Assembly: GCA_016845105.1 (NCBI GenBank)
Contig: JAERTF010000049.1
Location: 1-45,283, forward strand
Origin: Bacteroidota bacterium
Lineage (GTDB): Bacteria > Bacteroidota > Bacteroidia > Bacteroidales > F082
Length of the DNA stretch: 45,283 nt
Reading direction: 5' to 3'
Part shown: in pieces, positions 34,840-45,012 of the stretch
Layout: the number at the start of each line of letters is the position of its first letter
Numbering within the stretch: position 1 is the stretch's first letter
Notes under the pieces: generated by a model
What the model saw: only the letters and a program-made list of their open reading frames with translations
Databases searched by the model: none
Told to the model about the DNA's origin: nothing
Program-made: the position numbers and the translations under genes

Positions 34840-36468
34840 TTACTTAACTGTAAACTTCCCTATTGATTTTTGACCTTCAACGTTTGTAGTTTCTATAAAA
34901 TATAAACCACCTACGAGGCCTGATATATCAATGGAATTTTTGCCTGAAATCATTGAGTTTTCAATAACAATTTCTCCTGTTATCGATATAATCCTTAGAC
35001 TTCCTTCTGCATTAGATTTGATATTTATAACATCAGAAGCTGGATTAGGAAATGCTAAGACTGATTTTGCCTTATTATCTATAATACCAGTTCCCATAAC
35101 TCCCAGAACTTCTATATTGTCAATTTCCCAGGTTGAAGCATCGCTTGATGTACTATTATATACAAAAGCAATATAAACTGCATCACTATTATAACTTGAG
35201 ATATCAGCTGTACCGGCATCAATGAAGTCCCAACTTCCAGGATCAGGAAAAGTAAACGAGCTAGTTAAGTCATTCCAGTTACCCGTAATACTAGGGTCGC
35301 CACTACCATCATAGTCTGTTGAAATAAGGACAAATAATCCCTCGTTTGAACCATAATTTCTGGCCTGATCAAATCCCAACGTAATATTAGTATAACCTTC
35401 AAGGTCCAACTCCGGAGATATTAACCAATCTTCATTTTCAACAGCTCCACCTGCATAACCGTTACCTTTGGCACATCCTGGTGGATCACCATAATCAGCC
35501 CATTCCCATTCTTGAGGGCCAAATACATTATATGTTGACCAACCACCCAAATCAGTATCAAATGTTTCGGCATTTATAATTGAAACATTACTGGTTGTTG
35601 CATCTGCCACTGGTGGTGTACCATCGTTTTTATAATCGATATCTGAACCTGAATTTGTGTAAGGATAAATGGTGAATGAATAAGTACTACTAGTAGCGAG
35701 TCCGCTAAAAACAAATTCACCGGTTCCGTATCCAATATTTACAGATACCTTTCCATCTGACCAATCCAGATCAGTGGTAACAGGAACACCATCAACAGGA
35801 GCAACAAAACTTGGACTAGATGTTTTTTCTCCAAGAATTAAATATCCTGATGGTAATTGATCACCTATCGACTCATCCCAACTTAAATTAATTCCTAACC
35901 CAGATGATGTGGCAGTTAAGTTAGTTGGATAGTTTGTAGGCTCAGGATAGATAGTTTGATCATTTACAAAGCTAAAGTCATCGTAATAAACATATCCACC
36001 TTCTGCATCGCCTTTGTAAACTCTAACTTCTAGGTAAAACTGGGTTGCGCCCATTGGTGCTATATAGTCCATATTAAAACTCTGCCAATCCGGACTATCT
36101 GTTGAAAACTCAGTTTCAAGGGTTGAGCCAATTGTTGAACCCGAAGCATCTTGCCATTTAGACCATAATCTGGTTTTTGCATTTACATCATTATCAAAAT
36201 AATAATAGCTTAGGGTATAAGTTGATCCCTCAACAATCCCAAGAATTTTTTCGTGTCCAAAATCCTGAGTGCTTGATGCTGATTGGTGTCTTGCTGAATA
36301 AGTACCAGCATACACGATGGTCGATTCTTGTGTAATATTCTCTACATGATCCCAACCATCGGGAACACCAGCGGTCCAAAGTTCAAGATCTCCATTGCTA
36401 ACCATGTTTTGCCCAATTACGGCAAATGTTGCAAACAACAGAAATGAAAGTAAGTAAATTTTTTTCAT
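34840..36468 (-). CDS. T9SS cargo protein with CBM-like, Fn3 and MAM-like domains
   Basis: A 542-residue secreted protein. The signal peptide is MKKIYLLSFLLFATFAVIGQ. Residues about 21-165 form a CBM4/9-like carbohydrate-binding module (NMVSNGDLELWTAGVPDGWD through YVYYDDFSF). About 177-290 is a fibronectin type III-like domain (NLTATSSGLGINLSWDES). About 295-455 is a choice-of-anchor J/MAM-like domain (FDTDLGGWSTYN, NEDWLISPELDL). The last 75 residues are a T9SS type A sorting domain (LAFPNPASDVINIKSN, ITGEIV, GLYFIET). No catalytic domain is seen. The ATG at 36468 starts the signal peptide; the longer frame runs into a hairpin. Its N-terminal 165 residues closely resemble those of the next gene upstream on this strand. 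Confidence 0.87.
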   Translation of the reverse strand: MKKIYLLSFLLFATFAVIGQNMVSNGDLELWTAGVPDGWDHVENITQESTIVYAGTYSARHQSASSTQDFGHEKILGIVEGSTYTLSYYYFDNDVNAKTRLWSKWQDASGSTIGSTLETEFSTDSPDWQSFNMDYIAPMGATQFYLEVRVYKGDAEGGYVYYDDFSFVNDQTIYPEPTNYPTNLTATSSGLGINLSWDESIGDQLPSGYLILGEKTSSPSFVAPVDGVPVTTDLDWSDGKVSVNIGYGTGEFVFSGLATSSTYSFTIYPYTNSGSDIDYKNDGTPPVADATTSNVSIINAETFDTDLGGWSTYNVFGPQEWEWADYGDPPGCAKGNGYAGGAVENEDWLISPELDLEGYTNITLGFDQARNYGSNEGLFVLISTDYDGSGDPSITGNWNDLTSSFTFPDPGSWDFIDAGTADISSYNSDAVYIAFVYNSTSSDASTWEIDNIEVLGVMGTGIIDNKAKSVLAFPNPASDVINIKSNAEGSLRIISITGEIVIENSMISGKNSIDISGLVGGLYFIETTNVEGQKSIGKFTVK

Positions 36469-36508
36469 GAGTATAATTTTTATTAATAATTCGTTTTTAA
36501 CAAAGGCC

Positions 36509-36544
36509 AACAAACCAGATGATATGATTACCATCTGGTTTGTT
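36509..36544. other. Thirteen-base-pair perfect hairpin between two T9SS cargo genes
   Basis: AACAAACCAGATG (36509-36521) and CATCTGGTTTGTT (36532-36544) are perfect inverted repeats with a ten-base loop. It lies 27 bases after the stop of the 1617-residue gene and 40 bases before the start of the next gene on the minus strand. Neither strand has a long U tract directly after it, so it may be a leaky terminator, an mRNA stabiliser or a processing site. Confidence 0.7.
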
Positions 36545-36571
36545 TATGCCTATTATTATAAAGCCTGTTGG

Positions 36572-39500
36572 CTATCTAACAATGAGTTTTTTAATTAATA
36601 TATTATTAGAAGTAGTATCAAGTATTCTTACAAAGTACATTCCTTTTTGGAAACTCGAAACATTTATATCACCTGACTTATGAATAGTATTGCTATAAAC
36701 ATCTTTTCCAGTTATATCCATAATTACTACATCGGCAGTAATATCATTGGTAAATTCAATTGTAAAATTACCATTTGTAGGATTAGGATATAGAGTTACT
36801 GCGTTGGCAACAAGCTCATTGATATCAGTAACCACAACCGAAACCACGTTAGATGGTATTGATTCTCCACCTTCATATACTGCGGTTACAAAATATTCAT
36901 GCGAACCAATAGTTGGCTCAGGGTCATTATATTCTGTTTCAGTAACAGTTGCTGTATTAATCATTATATCATCACGATATACGTTGTACCCTAGCAAATT
37001 CCTATAATCTCTAACTGCATTATCAATTGGTTTAACAATAGTTACATTGCTATAGTCGGCTGAATGTGCCGACTTATCAGTGATTCTTAAGTTAGAGTTT
37101 GAAGTTTGTCCACCTATACTAATTTCAGCAATTTTGCCACTTGAATATTCAACAACTGCACGAATCAAGTATGCTTCCGACCATTGTGCCCAATCAGTAG
37201 CATTATCGAAATCCCAACTTCTACCATTATTTAGATTTGCATCATATCCAATAAAAGTTGTACCATTAAATGAACCAAAGCCAACTACAAAATCACCGTC
37301 AAAGGTAATATCTTCACCACTTACATCTACCTCTAGCCATTCGTTATCAAGAGCAGTTACAACCTGAGTATAAACAAGATCAGTACCTGGTTGAGTTCCA
37401 TCCCAGCCATAAACATTGGCATTAAATGTATTATCTCCAGCTTGGATAGTTGTAAAGAATTTTAAAGATAGTACCTTACATGCAGACTCGGGTGACATTT
37501 GTGTTGCCATAGTATAACCTTCATAGCTATAACCACCTGTTGCTTCATCATTATCATAAATTAATTCTGTAACGGTTCCACCACCACCAGGTGCACTCCA
37601 TGTTAGCTGTACATCATCCATTGGTCCGACTACAGCTACAAGATTAGTTGGGGGTGCAAAATTAACTACTTCAATATAGTCCGGATAAGTAACTTCACCT
37701 GAATTTACACCATCAGATACATATAATGTAACATCCCATGTACCTTCAGTTTCGTAAACAATTGCTGGTGGGGTTTCTCCAGTATATGTGTCTGGTATAC
37801 CTCCCTCAAATGTCCATATCCATTCGATTGGATCTCCAACTGTTTGATCCGTAAACATAACACTTTCACCAACTTGGACAGTAGTTACATCTGCAACAAA
37901 TCCAGGTAAAAATTCAACTTGACATCCAAATCCGGGAGTAGCCCATATTGAATCTCCCTCAGCATTTATGGCAGCAAAGTTTACTGAATGTGTCCAGTTT
38001 TCCGCTACAGAATTATCTGCATCCGGATTACAAAGTGTAAGTGAAGGTCCATAACCATCAGCAAGTGTATCCCATGGCAAATAATCATCAAAAGTTAATG
38101 AATCAACAACATTTGCAAAATTATCAACGAGTTCTATTTTTTCTCCACCATTACTTAATGCACCACCTGTCCATTCATATGCATCAACAGCAAAAGTTGA
38201 TAGCATTGCTGCAGAATTAATACCTACTAGGATGTAACTATCAGGCATTAAATCAACGTTAGGGAATGTGAATTCAACACCTTCTGTAAACATGAATCCC
38301 TCCATATTAACAGTTTCCAATCCGTTGTTATATATTTCTAAAAACTCAAGTGAATCATTACCTGATTCTGGAGGATTGTACATTATCTCAGTAATAACAA
38401 GATCTGGCACTTCGTAATATTCAACTATTTCGAAATAATCATCACTAGTATCTGATGGGTTGGCCGGATCTGTTGGCTCTATCGATATTTTATAATCAGC
38501 ACCAATTGCTTGTGTAGCCATAACTGTCCAGTTAAAGCTCATATCTTCAATTGATATATTAGAAACAATTAGTTGAGGATCAACACCTTCTTTAAGAAGG
38601 AAAATATCAATACTTCCTGTCCATAGATCATAATCCCATGTAATTATATATTCTTCACCTTGGGTTATAACTTCTCCCCCATTAGGTGCAGTAACTGTTG
38701 TAAATGGAAGTGGAGGGAAATTTTCTTCGCCCGGTGATCCACCATCTTCTCTACTTGCATCCCAGTTCTCACCAAGAGCATTGTCCAATTCTGGCTCCAA
38801 TAATGAAAGTGAAGGGCCACCACCATCAGGTGCTGTTGGCCATGGAGCACTATCATCATAATTAACGACATCTACCAATAAGCCTGCTGGATTCCATATT
38901 CTTACAGCATCACCTCCATTATTTAGAGCAAAATTACCAGTACCATCATAATCTGGAGTAAAAGGAAAAGCGCCACCAGTGGCAATTGAAATTGTAAAAT
39001 AATCACCTGCTGCAATTGAATATCCTGCAGGAATTACGATATTGGTATGAGAAGCATCATTATCACATATTCTAAAGTTTTCTAGGACAATATCGGATCC
39101 TGTATTATTAAATAACTCGATCCACTCTTCATCAGTTCCAGGCGTGTTATACATAATTTCGTTAATCACTAAACCTTCAACATCTGGAATTATCCAAGTT
39201 AAAGTTTGAGGATTTTGGTCTGGAATTGTAAACTGCCAGTTTCCTGCAATCCAATTGCTCTCAGAGTCATTAACACCCCATTCCCAAGTATTCGATCCAC
39301 CGTCTACAATAAGACTTTGTTGACATGTCCAAATGTGATCACCTGCTGTAACATCACCATTAGTTCCATCATCATAAAAGGCTGAATGCTCAGCTCCCCC
39401 ACCCCATGATGGATCATATTGACCATTAACATCCCAGCTGCCTTTTAAGAAAAATCCATCATAATTCATATTCAGGGCATCATCAACTATAAAAGTTATT

Positions 39501-41425
39501 AATGCTTCTGGAGGTGGTGGTCCGGAAATTGTTGTGGTATTATTTGGGAAGTCATATGTAAAAGTAGTTGGTGTAACACCATCTGTTGTGAATGGTACAT
39601 TACCACCTGTACTTTGATCCCAGTTATGGTTAAGTGTAACTTTTGCCTCATAACTACCAGCAGGAATTGTAAGTTCGAGTGTAAATATATCATCTCCATC
39701 AGGATCAGTCATTTCTCCCATCAATTCAGTAGGATCCCAGTTATTACCACCAATAGCCATCATAAAGTCGCCAGCAACCACAGGTAATGCATGAGTTACA
39801 AGATTAGCTGTATTAGCTTTCCATGTTGCATCTTCTGTTCCAGTAAATACAAAAGTTTGATTATTTCCGGGATACCAGTTTCCATCATTAACCAATTTAT
39901 ATTCGTGGGTACCAGCACCTAGTGATTTAGTTAATTCGTATAGACCATTTGCATTCATGGCCATAGCATAATCAGGATCATCCGGATTCCATCCTTGCAT
40001 TGAACCTGCAATGTGAGGAACATTAGCCATAACATCTGCCTGAGAGCGAGGATTAATCCTGTAATAAGGGCCAGAATTATACCAATCAACAACACCAACA
40101 ATGCTATTGTATGTCTCTCCAACATTTAATGTAATGTTATTAAGATGATAATCAACATTATCTCCAACTCTAAAATAATATGTATTAGTACCATCCGACC
40201 AACTACAACGATAATCATAATCAGCATATGATTCTACAGTAAAACTCTCAATTTTAACAAATTGACCTTCCCATGACTCAGCAGGGTTTGTATTTGTGGC
40301 GATTGTTTCGTCAATATCAGAACCACTAATAACATCAGGGCCGTATGGTGCATTTCCAGTTGAAATAGTTGAAATCAAATCAGGATACTCCAACTCTGTA
40401 AGATCATTGTAAGTTGTTCTTTTCGCAGAAAATAAAATTTCATCGCCAACAGCAACCAAACCATCAAAACTACTACTGTAAATAAGCACTCCGTTATACA
40501 CGCCTGCTGCGTCACTGAACCAAACATTATTGTATTCATCATTCGCACTTACAATACCTTTAAAAGTTGCAATTTCACCATCGGCCATTGTACCTCCTGG
40601 ATTAGTTGTATTTACAAATGCATTTGACATAATTCCTGCATAAAAATCAAAATTATCAGTATTTGCAGCATCAGTAATATTATCAAGTGTAATATCACTA
40701 GCCATGGCTGATGATGCACCAGTCAAATGAACAATCTTAGCATCAGTGCCATCGATAACTGCACCAGTAAATGTAATATTAGAGCTTCCTGTAAGAGTAT
40801 AGTCACCTGCAGAAACAGAAGATACATCTGCATTATATACTAGATCAAGTTCTGTATCGCTTATTGCATAGGCCTTATCAATAACTAAGGTAGCAGCACC
40901 AGCATTTTCAAAAACAAAATCATCATAATACACAAATCCACCATAAGTAGCTTCCTTATAAACTCTAACTTCAAGATAAAACTGCGCAGCACCTGCAGGA
41001 GCAGTTAGTGTACCTGAATATTGCTGCCAATTAGGATCATCTGTTGAATATCCATCTTCTATTGCAGACCCTATACTTGCGCCACTGGCATCTTTCCAGT
41101 ATGACCATAACCTTTGTTTTGCATTTGGATCATTGTCCAAAAAATAATAACTCAGATTATAATCATTACCAGGAATTATACCTGTTATATATGCATGTCC
41201 AAAATCCTTTGTACTAGATGCAGATTCATGTTTTGCTGATGATGTACCACCATGAACAATGGTAGTCTCCTGGGTTATATTTTCAGCTTTATCCCAGTTA
41301 TCGGGAACACCTGAAGTCCAAGTTTCCAAATCACCATTAGTTACTAAGTTTTGTGCTACTACTCCGGTAGTAGTAACGAACAAAACACTTAGTACAAACG
41401 ACATTAAAATTGTAGTTTTTTTCAT
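36572..41425 (-). CDS. Large multi-domain T9SS cargo protein with lamin-tail and PKD domains
   Basis: A 1617-residue secreted protein. The signal peptide is MKKTTILMSFVLSVLFVTTT and on to GVVAQ. A CBM4/9-like module at about 26-172 is followed by a beta region with DUF5689/OB-like sequence (about 280-470). Two starch-binding-like repeats then occur (AGSMQGWNPDDPDY at about 475 and AIGGNNWDPTELMG at about 555). Two lamin-tail domains follow (VINEIMYNTPGTDEEWIELF at about 755, VITEIMYNPPESGNDSLEFL at about 1010), then a PKD domain (about 1175-1250), an Fn3-like region (about 1258 on) and a T9SS type A sorting domain (about 1541-1617, LYPNPTNGNFTIEF, GMYFVRI). No enzyme active site is apparent. 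Such proteins are usually surface or extracellular binding or structural proteins. Confidence 0.87.
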   Translation of the reverse strand: MKKTTILMSFVLSVLFVTTTGVVAQNLVTNGDLETWTSGVPDNWDKAENITQETTIVHGGTSSAKHESASSTKDFGHAYITGIIPGNDYNLSYYFLDNDPNAKQRLWSYWKDASGASIGSAIEDGYSTDDPNWQQYSGTLTAPAGAAQFYLEVRVYKEATYGGFVYYDDFVFENAGAATLVIDKAYAISDTELDLVYNADVSSVSAGDYTLTGSSNITFTGAVIDGTDAKIVHLTGASSAMASDITLDNITDAANTDNFDFYAGIMSNAFVNTTNPGGTMADGEIATFKGIVSANDEYNNVWFSDAAGVYNGVLIYSSSFDGLVAVGDEILFSAKRTTYNDLTELEYPDLISTISTGNAPYGPDVISGSDIDETIATNTNPAESWEGQFVKIESFTVESYADYDYRCSWSDGTNTYYFRVGDNVDYHLNNITLNVGETYNSIVGVVDWYNSGPYYRINPRSQADVMANVPHIAGSMQGWNPDDPDYAMAMNANGLYELTKSLGAGTHEYKLVNDGNWYPGNNQTFVFTGTEDATWKANTANLVTHALPVVAGDFMMAIGGNNWDPTELMGEMTDPDGDDIFTLELTIPAGSYEAKVTLNHNWDQSTGGNVPFTTDGVTPTTFTYDFPNNTTTISGPPPPEALITFIVDDALNMNYDGFFLKGSWDVNGQYDPSWGGGAEHSAFYDDGTNGDVTAGDHIWTCQQSLIVDGGSNTWEWGVNDSESNWIAGNWQFTIPDQNPQTLTWIIPDVEGLVINEIMYNTPGTDEEWIELFNNTGSDIVLENFRICDNDASHTNIVIPAGYSIAAGDYFTISIATGGAFPFTPDYDGTGNFALNNGGDAVRIWNPAGLLVDVVNYDDSAPWPTAPDGGGPSLSLLEPELDNALGENWDASREDGGSPGEENFPPLPFTTVTAPNGGEVITQGEEYIITWDYDLWTGSIDIFLLKEGVDPQLIVSNISIEDMSFNWTVMATQAIGADYKISIEPTDPANPSDTSDDYFEIVEYYEVPDLVITEIMYNPPESGNDSLEFLEIYNNGLETVNMEGFMFTEGVEFTFPNVDLMPDSYILVGINSAAMLSTFAVDAYEWTGGALSNGGEKIELVDNFANVVDSLTFDDYLPWDTLADGYGPSLTLCNPDADNSVAENWTHSVNFAAINAEGDSIWATPGFGCQVEFLPGFVADVTTVQVGESVMFTDQTVGDPIEWIWTFEGGIPDTYTGETPPAIVYETEGTWDVTLYVSDGVNSGEVTYPDYIEVVNFAPPTNLVAVVGPMDDVQLTWSAPGGGGTVTELIYDNDEATGGYSYEGYTMATQMSPESACKVLSLKFFTTIQAGDNTFNANVYGWDGTQPGTDLVYTQVVTALDNEWLEVDVSGEDITFDGDFVVGFGSFNGTTFIGYDANLNNGRSWDFDNATDWAQWSEAYLIRAVVEYSSGKIAEISIGGQTSNSNLRITDKSAHSADYSNVTIVKPIDNAVRDYRNLLGYNVYRDDIMINTATVTETEYNDPEPTIGSHEYFVTAVYEGGESIPSNVVSVVVTDINELVANAVTLYPNPTNGNFTIEFTNDITADVVIMDITGKDVYSNTIHKSGDINVSSFQKGMYFVRILDTTSNNILIKKLIVR

Positions 41426-41771
41426 AAGTATTATTTTTATTATTAAGAATTTTAATTTCGAAAAAGGACAACTAAATTAACAAAATACCTTTTAGTTTTA
41501 ACTAGTTGCAGATTATTAGTTATTAACATCTAGGATGAAACATGATAATAGGATAACAACTGAATACAACACCTTATTTGTAACGATTGCAGTAAAGTTT
41601 TTGTTTTACATTTATTTCGTTACTTTGGCATATGTCAATAACTAAAATTAGTAAAAACCAGACATCACTTTAGCTAAAGCGAATCAATTGTATTATAGAA
41701 ACTATCTACAAAAAATAAAAGGCCCTTCCAAATTAATGAAAGGACCTTTATCTATTTAAAAATAGTTAATC
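41426..41771. other. Intergenic region between the T9SS protein gene and dnaK
   Basis: No gene is seen in these 346 bases. They hold the dnaK terminator (41718-41749), a 12-base palindrome CTTTAGCTAAAG (41668-41679), and the leader of the 1617-residue gene. The 30 bases before that gene's ATG (complement of 41426-41455) resemble those before the neighbouring paralogue (complement of 36469-36498), including AT-rich TAATAAAAAT, so the leaders appear related as well as the proteins. Confidence 0.6.
41718..41749 (-). terminator. Terminator of dnaK
   Basis: On the minus strand AAAGG-T-CCTT pairs with AAGG-G-CCTTT (41749-41740 with 41727-41718), one internal mismatch, followed by TATTTTTTGTAG. It lies 23 bases after the dnaK stop codon. 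Confidence 0.82.
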
Positions 41772-43697
41772 TTACTTGTCGTCTTTATCATCGACTTCTT
41801 CAAAGTCTACGTCAGTTACTTCATCATCTCCTGATCCTGCATTAGGATTTTCAGCTGTTGGATCGCCACCTTCTGGTGCTGCTCCTGGCTGACCTTGTGT
41901 ATCCTTATACATCGCTTCACTTGCCGACTGCCAGATTGTGTTTAGCTTATTCATTGCCGCATCTATAGCGTTAACATCCTGACTCTTATGAGCATTTCTC
42001 AGTTCTTCCAATGAACCTTCAATTTCTGATTTCTTATCAGCAGGAATTTTCTCACCGTATTCTTTCAATTGTTTTTCGGTTTGGAAAATTAATGCATCAG
42101 CAGAATTTAGTTTATCAACTTTTTCACGCTCAGCTTTATCAGAATCTGCATTAGCTTCGGCCTCAGCTTTCATCTTTTTGATTTCTTCATCAGATAAGCC
42201 TGAAGAAGCCTCAATGCGGATACTTTGTGATTTTCCAGTAGCTTTATCTTTGGCACTTACATTTAATATACCATTTGAATCAATATCAAAAGTTACTTCA
42301 ATTTGTGGAACGCCTCTTGGTGCTGGTGGAATACCATCTAGATGGAATTTACCAATACTCTTATTTTGGTTTGCCATTGGACGCTCTCCCTGAAGAATGT
42401 GAATTTCCACAGATGGTTGATTATCAGCAGCAGTTGAAAATGTTTCAGATTTTTTGGTTGGTATAGTTGTATTAGCTTCAATTAATTTAGTCATAACACT
42501 ACCCATGGTTTCGATACCAAGAGTTAATGGAGTGACATCCAAAAGTAGCACATCTTTAACCTCTCCAGTTAATACACCACCTTGGATAGCTGCACCCAAT
42601 GCAACTACTTCATCAGGATTAACACCTTTTGAAGGCTCTCTTCCAAAAATTTTCTTAACAATTTCCTGTATCGCAGGAATTCTGGTTGATCCACCAACAA
42701 GAATTACCTCATCAATATCAGCAGCATTTAATCCTGCATCTTTAAGAGCATCTTTACATGGCTTAATGGTATCTTGGAATAAACTATCAGCAAGCATTTC
42801 AAATTTAGCTCTAGTTAGTTTTCTAACAAGGTGTTTCGGTACACCATCAACTGGCATTATATAAGGCAGATTAATTTCTGTATCAGTTGAACTTGAAAGT
42901 TCAATTTTGGCCTTTTCAGCAGCTTCTTTCAATCTTTGAAGCGCCATAGGATCTTTTCTTAGATCAAGCCCCTCATCTTTTTGAAACTCGTCGGCCAACC
43001 AGTCAATTATAACTTGGTCAATATCATCACCACCAAGGTGTGTGTTTCCATTTGTTGATTTTACTTCAAATACTCCATCACCTAATTCAAGAATGCTGAT
43101 ATCAAATGTACCACCACCTAAATCAAATACAGCAACTTTTGCATCTTCATTTTTCTTATCTAATCCATATGCTAATGCAGCTGCTGTAGGCTCATTAATT
43201 ATTCTTTTAACTGTTAAACCAGCAATTTCTCCAGCTTCCTTTGTAGCCTGACGCTCTGAATCATCAAAATATGCGGGAACGGTAATAACAGCTTCTGTAA
43301 CTGTTTGACCAAGATAATCTTCAGCAGTTTTCTTCATTTTTTGAAGTACAATTGCTGAAATTTCCTGAGGTGAGTATAATCTATCATCGATTTTAACCCT
43401 TGGAGTGTCATTATCACCTTTAACAACGTCATAGGTAACGCGGCCAATCTCTTTGGTCATTTCATTATATCTATTTCCCATAAAACGTTTTATTGAATAA
43501 ACAGTTTTAACAGGATTAGTGATTGCTTGTCTTTTTGCAGGGTCACCTACTTTACGTTCACCATTCTCGGTGAATCCAACTATTGAAGGAGTTGTACGAC
43601 GTCCTTCGCTATTAGGAATTACAACTGGTTCGTTACCTTCCATTACAGCAACGCAAGAGTTGGTTGTTCCTAAGTCAATTCCAATTATTTTTCCCAT
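41772..43697 (-). CDS. dnaK: Molecular chaperone DnaK (Hsp70)
   Basis: A 641-residue Hsp70. DnaK binds exposed hydrophobic peptide stretches and cycles with DnaJ and GrpE in the cytoplasm. The N-terminus [57 protein letters not shown] and [11 protein letters not shown] are the three Hsp70 signatures in order. The substrate-binding domain includes [13 protein letters not shown] and the linker KDVLLLDV. The C-terminus is the flexible acidic tail ending [13 protein letters not shown]. dnaJ and grpE are not adjacent. No CIRCE element was found in the 240-base upstream gap, and no convincing -7 element either, so heat regulation cannot be inferred. Confidence 0.99.
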   Translation of the reverse strand: MGKIIGIDLGTTNSCVAVMEGNEPVVIPNSEGRRTTPSIVGFTENGERKVGDPAKRQAITNPVKTVYSIKRFMGNRYNEMTKEIGRVTYDVVKGDNDTPRVKIDDRLYSPQEISAIVLQKMKKTAEDYLGQTVTEAVITVPAYFDDSERQATKEAGEIAGLTVKRIINEPTAAALAYGLDKKNEDAKVAVFDLGGGTFDISILELGDGVFEVKSTNGNTHLGGDDIDQVIIDWLADEFQKDEGLDLRKDPMALQRLKEAAEKAKIELSSSTDTEINLPYIMPVDGVPKHLVRKLTRAKFEMLADSLFQDTIKPCKDALKDAGLNAADIDEVILVGGSTRIPAIQEIVKKIFGREPSKGVNPDEVVALGAAIQGGVLTGEVKDVLLLDVTPLTLGIETMGSVMTKLIEANTTIPTKKSETFSTAADNQPSVEIHILQGERPMANQNKSIGKFHLDGIPPAPRGVPQIEVTFDIDSNGILNVSAKDKATGKSQSIRIEASSGLSDEEIKKMKAEAEANADSDKAEREKVDKLNSADALIFQTEKQLKEYGEKIPADKKSEIEGSLEELRNAHKSQDVNAIDAAMNKLNTIWQSASEAMYKDTQGQPGAAPEGGDPTAENPNAGSGDDEVTDVDFEEVDDKDDK

Positions 43698-43937
43698 AAT
43701 ATTATTGTTTTTTTAAATTCTTAGTTTCTAAATTTTTAATTCTAAAAACTACTTGTCAATCATTATGCCAAAACACAACATTATTATCAAAATAGACTTG
43801 AAACGCAATACTATTGTAGATAGCGAAACAAAAATGACAAAAAGGCAGTTTGTAATTTCTTTTTATTGGGGGAACCAACAAGACTAATCGATAGGTGTCA
43901 GTAATATGCAGTTATCTAACAATTAGATTATAATTAC

Positions 43938-44954
43938 TTATTTGGTTTTGTACTTGAACCCAAGATCATAATCAAGTACTAAGTTTCGCTCAGTGGTTGT
44001 AGACAAATTCACAGTATGCATTATAGTATGACGTGATGCAAAAATACCAGTTCCTCCAACTATGTTTGAATAAACTGGAACTTCTTCGAGTAACGTTGCA
44101 CCACCTGAGTTTATATCTAAATAGGTTGCCAACTCCTGGGATCCACACGCTATGGTTATATTAACATCATCAGCCCATCGTTCAACATTCGGAATATCTT
44201 CGAGTTCACTTTCCAGTAATTTATAAAAGTTAGTTCCAGAATATGATTTCTCCATGTCTTCACCGCCATCTATGGTTTTAGAATTTACAACACCTAAAAA
44301 CCAATCAACTGATTTTCGAAGAGTATCGGAATATGATGAGGCATACTCACTATAATTAAACCTTAACGAAACCTCATAACGTTTACCATTATTTGTTGAA
44401 TACCATTCAATTCCGCCAGTTTGATCGGGAAGAAAACTAATACGTGTCCTGGGTTTTGTTACATCAAAAACATCAACAGCACTTGTAGTAGCAGTTAATA
44501 CTTCATCCTTTTTATTTATAATAAGAGTGTAAGTAGCATCTTTATCCAAAGTACCTACAGCATAATATAATAGTTGACTAGGTGAATAAAATGGATTAAG
44601 GATTGTTGTATCGCCATTGCTATCAATAATTGTATCTGTAATTGCTTTATTATTAATTGTTAGAGTATCAAGTATCATTGGATCAAGGCTAACACCATTT
44701 TTTTTACCAACAATTGAAGCATCTAATTTATATGGATAATTACTTGAATCCGGGTTTTGTGCAATTAAAAGAGCATTTCCAGGACCTGTAAATGCTTTTG
44801 TAATTTTAACCCAGGTTGTGTCGTCACTAACATCAAGTAAGCTATAAACAATAGTTACATCCTTATAATCGCCATACATATCAAAATCAGTACTACAATT
44901 ATTAAAAAACATTAGGCCGAATATCGAAACAAGAGTAATAATTATTTTATTCAT
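43938..44954 (-). CDS. Lipoprotein, DUF4249-like
   Basis: A 338-residue protein with an N-terminal export signal and probable lipidated Cys (MNKIIITLVSIFGLMFFNNC, Cys20); the lipobox is loose (FNNC), as is common in Bacteroidota. The sequence after the Cys (STDFDMYGDYKDVTIVYSLL) and the overall beta-rich pattern recall DUF4249 lipoproteins, which often accompany TonB-dependent receptors, but I hold this assignment lightly. No receptor gene is present here. It lies 240 bases upstream of dnaK on the same strand, and an insertion sequence ends 58 bases before its ATG. A -7 element (TAATTTTG, complement of 44988-44995) lies between. Confidence 0.72.
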   Translation of the reverse strand: MNKIIITLVSIFGLMFFNNCSTDFDMYGDYKDVTIVYSLLDVSDDTTWVKITKAFTGPGNALLIAQNPDSSNYPYKLDASIVGKKNGVSLDPMILDTLTINNKAITDTIIDSNGDTTILNPFYSPSQLLYYAVGTLDKDATYTLIINKKDEVLTATTSAVDVFDVTKPRTRISFLPDQTGGIEWYSTNNGKRYEVSLRFNYSEYASSYSDTLRKSVDWFLGVVNSKTIDGGEDMEKSYSGTNFYKLLESELEDIPNVERWADDVNITIACGSQELATYLDINSGGATLLEEVPVYSNIVGGTGIFASRHTIMHTVNLSTTTERNLVLDYDLGFKYKTK

Positions 44955-44987
44955 TAGTACAGGTTCATTTTTAAAGAATCAAACGGC

Positions 44988-44995
44988 CAAAATTA
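44988..44995 (-). promoter_or_regulatory. Candidate -7 element for the lipoprotein gene, next to the IS boundary
   Basis: On the minus strand TAATTTTG is an exact TAnnTTTG match, 33 bases before the ATG at 44954. The expected -33 site (about 45015-45018) is not TTTG and falls at or just inside the insertion-sequence end. Confidence 0.5.
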
Positions 44996-45012
44996 GTATT
45001 TATTATTGTAGA

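Noticed and set aside
36469..36534. N-terminal extension of the 542-residue T9SS cargo protein
   Set aside because: The added codons fall in the intergenic hairpin and would bury the signal peptide that begins at 36468.
41668..41679. CTTTAGCTAAAG palindrome upstream of the large T9SS gene
   Set aside because: Short, AT-rich and single in what I read; without a second copy or known regulator it is not enough to call an operator.
42454..42864. Plus-strand 136-codon open frame opposite dnaK
   Set aside because: It lies entirely antisense to strongly conserved dnaK coding sequence and has no family resemblance; it is a shadow of dnaK codon use.
43698..43937. Possible CIRCE or heat-shock promoter upstream of dnaK
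   Set aside because: I looked for the CIRCE inverted repeat and a TAnnTTTG box and found neither convincingly.
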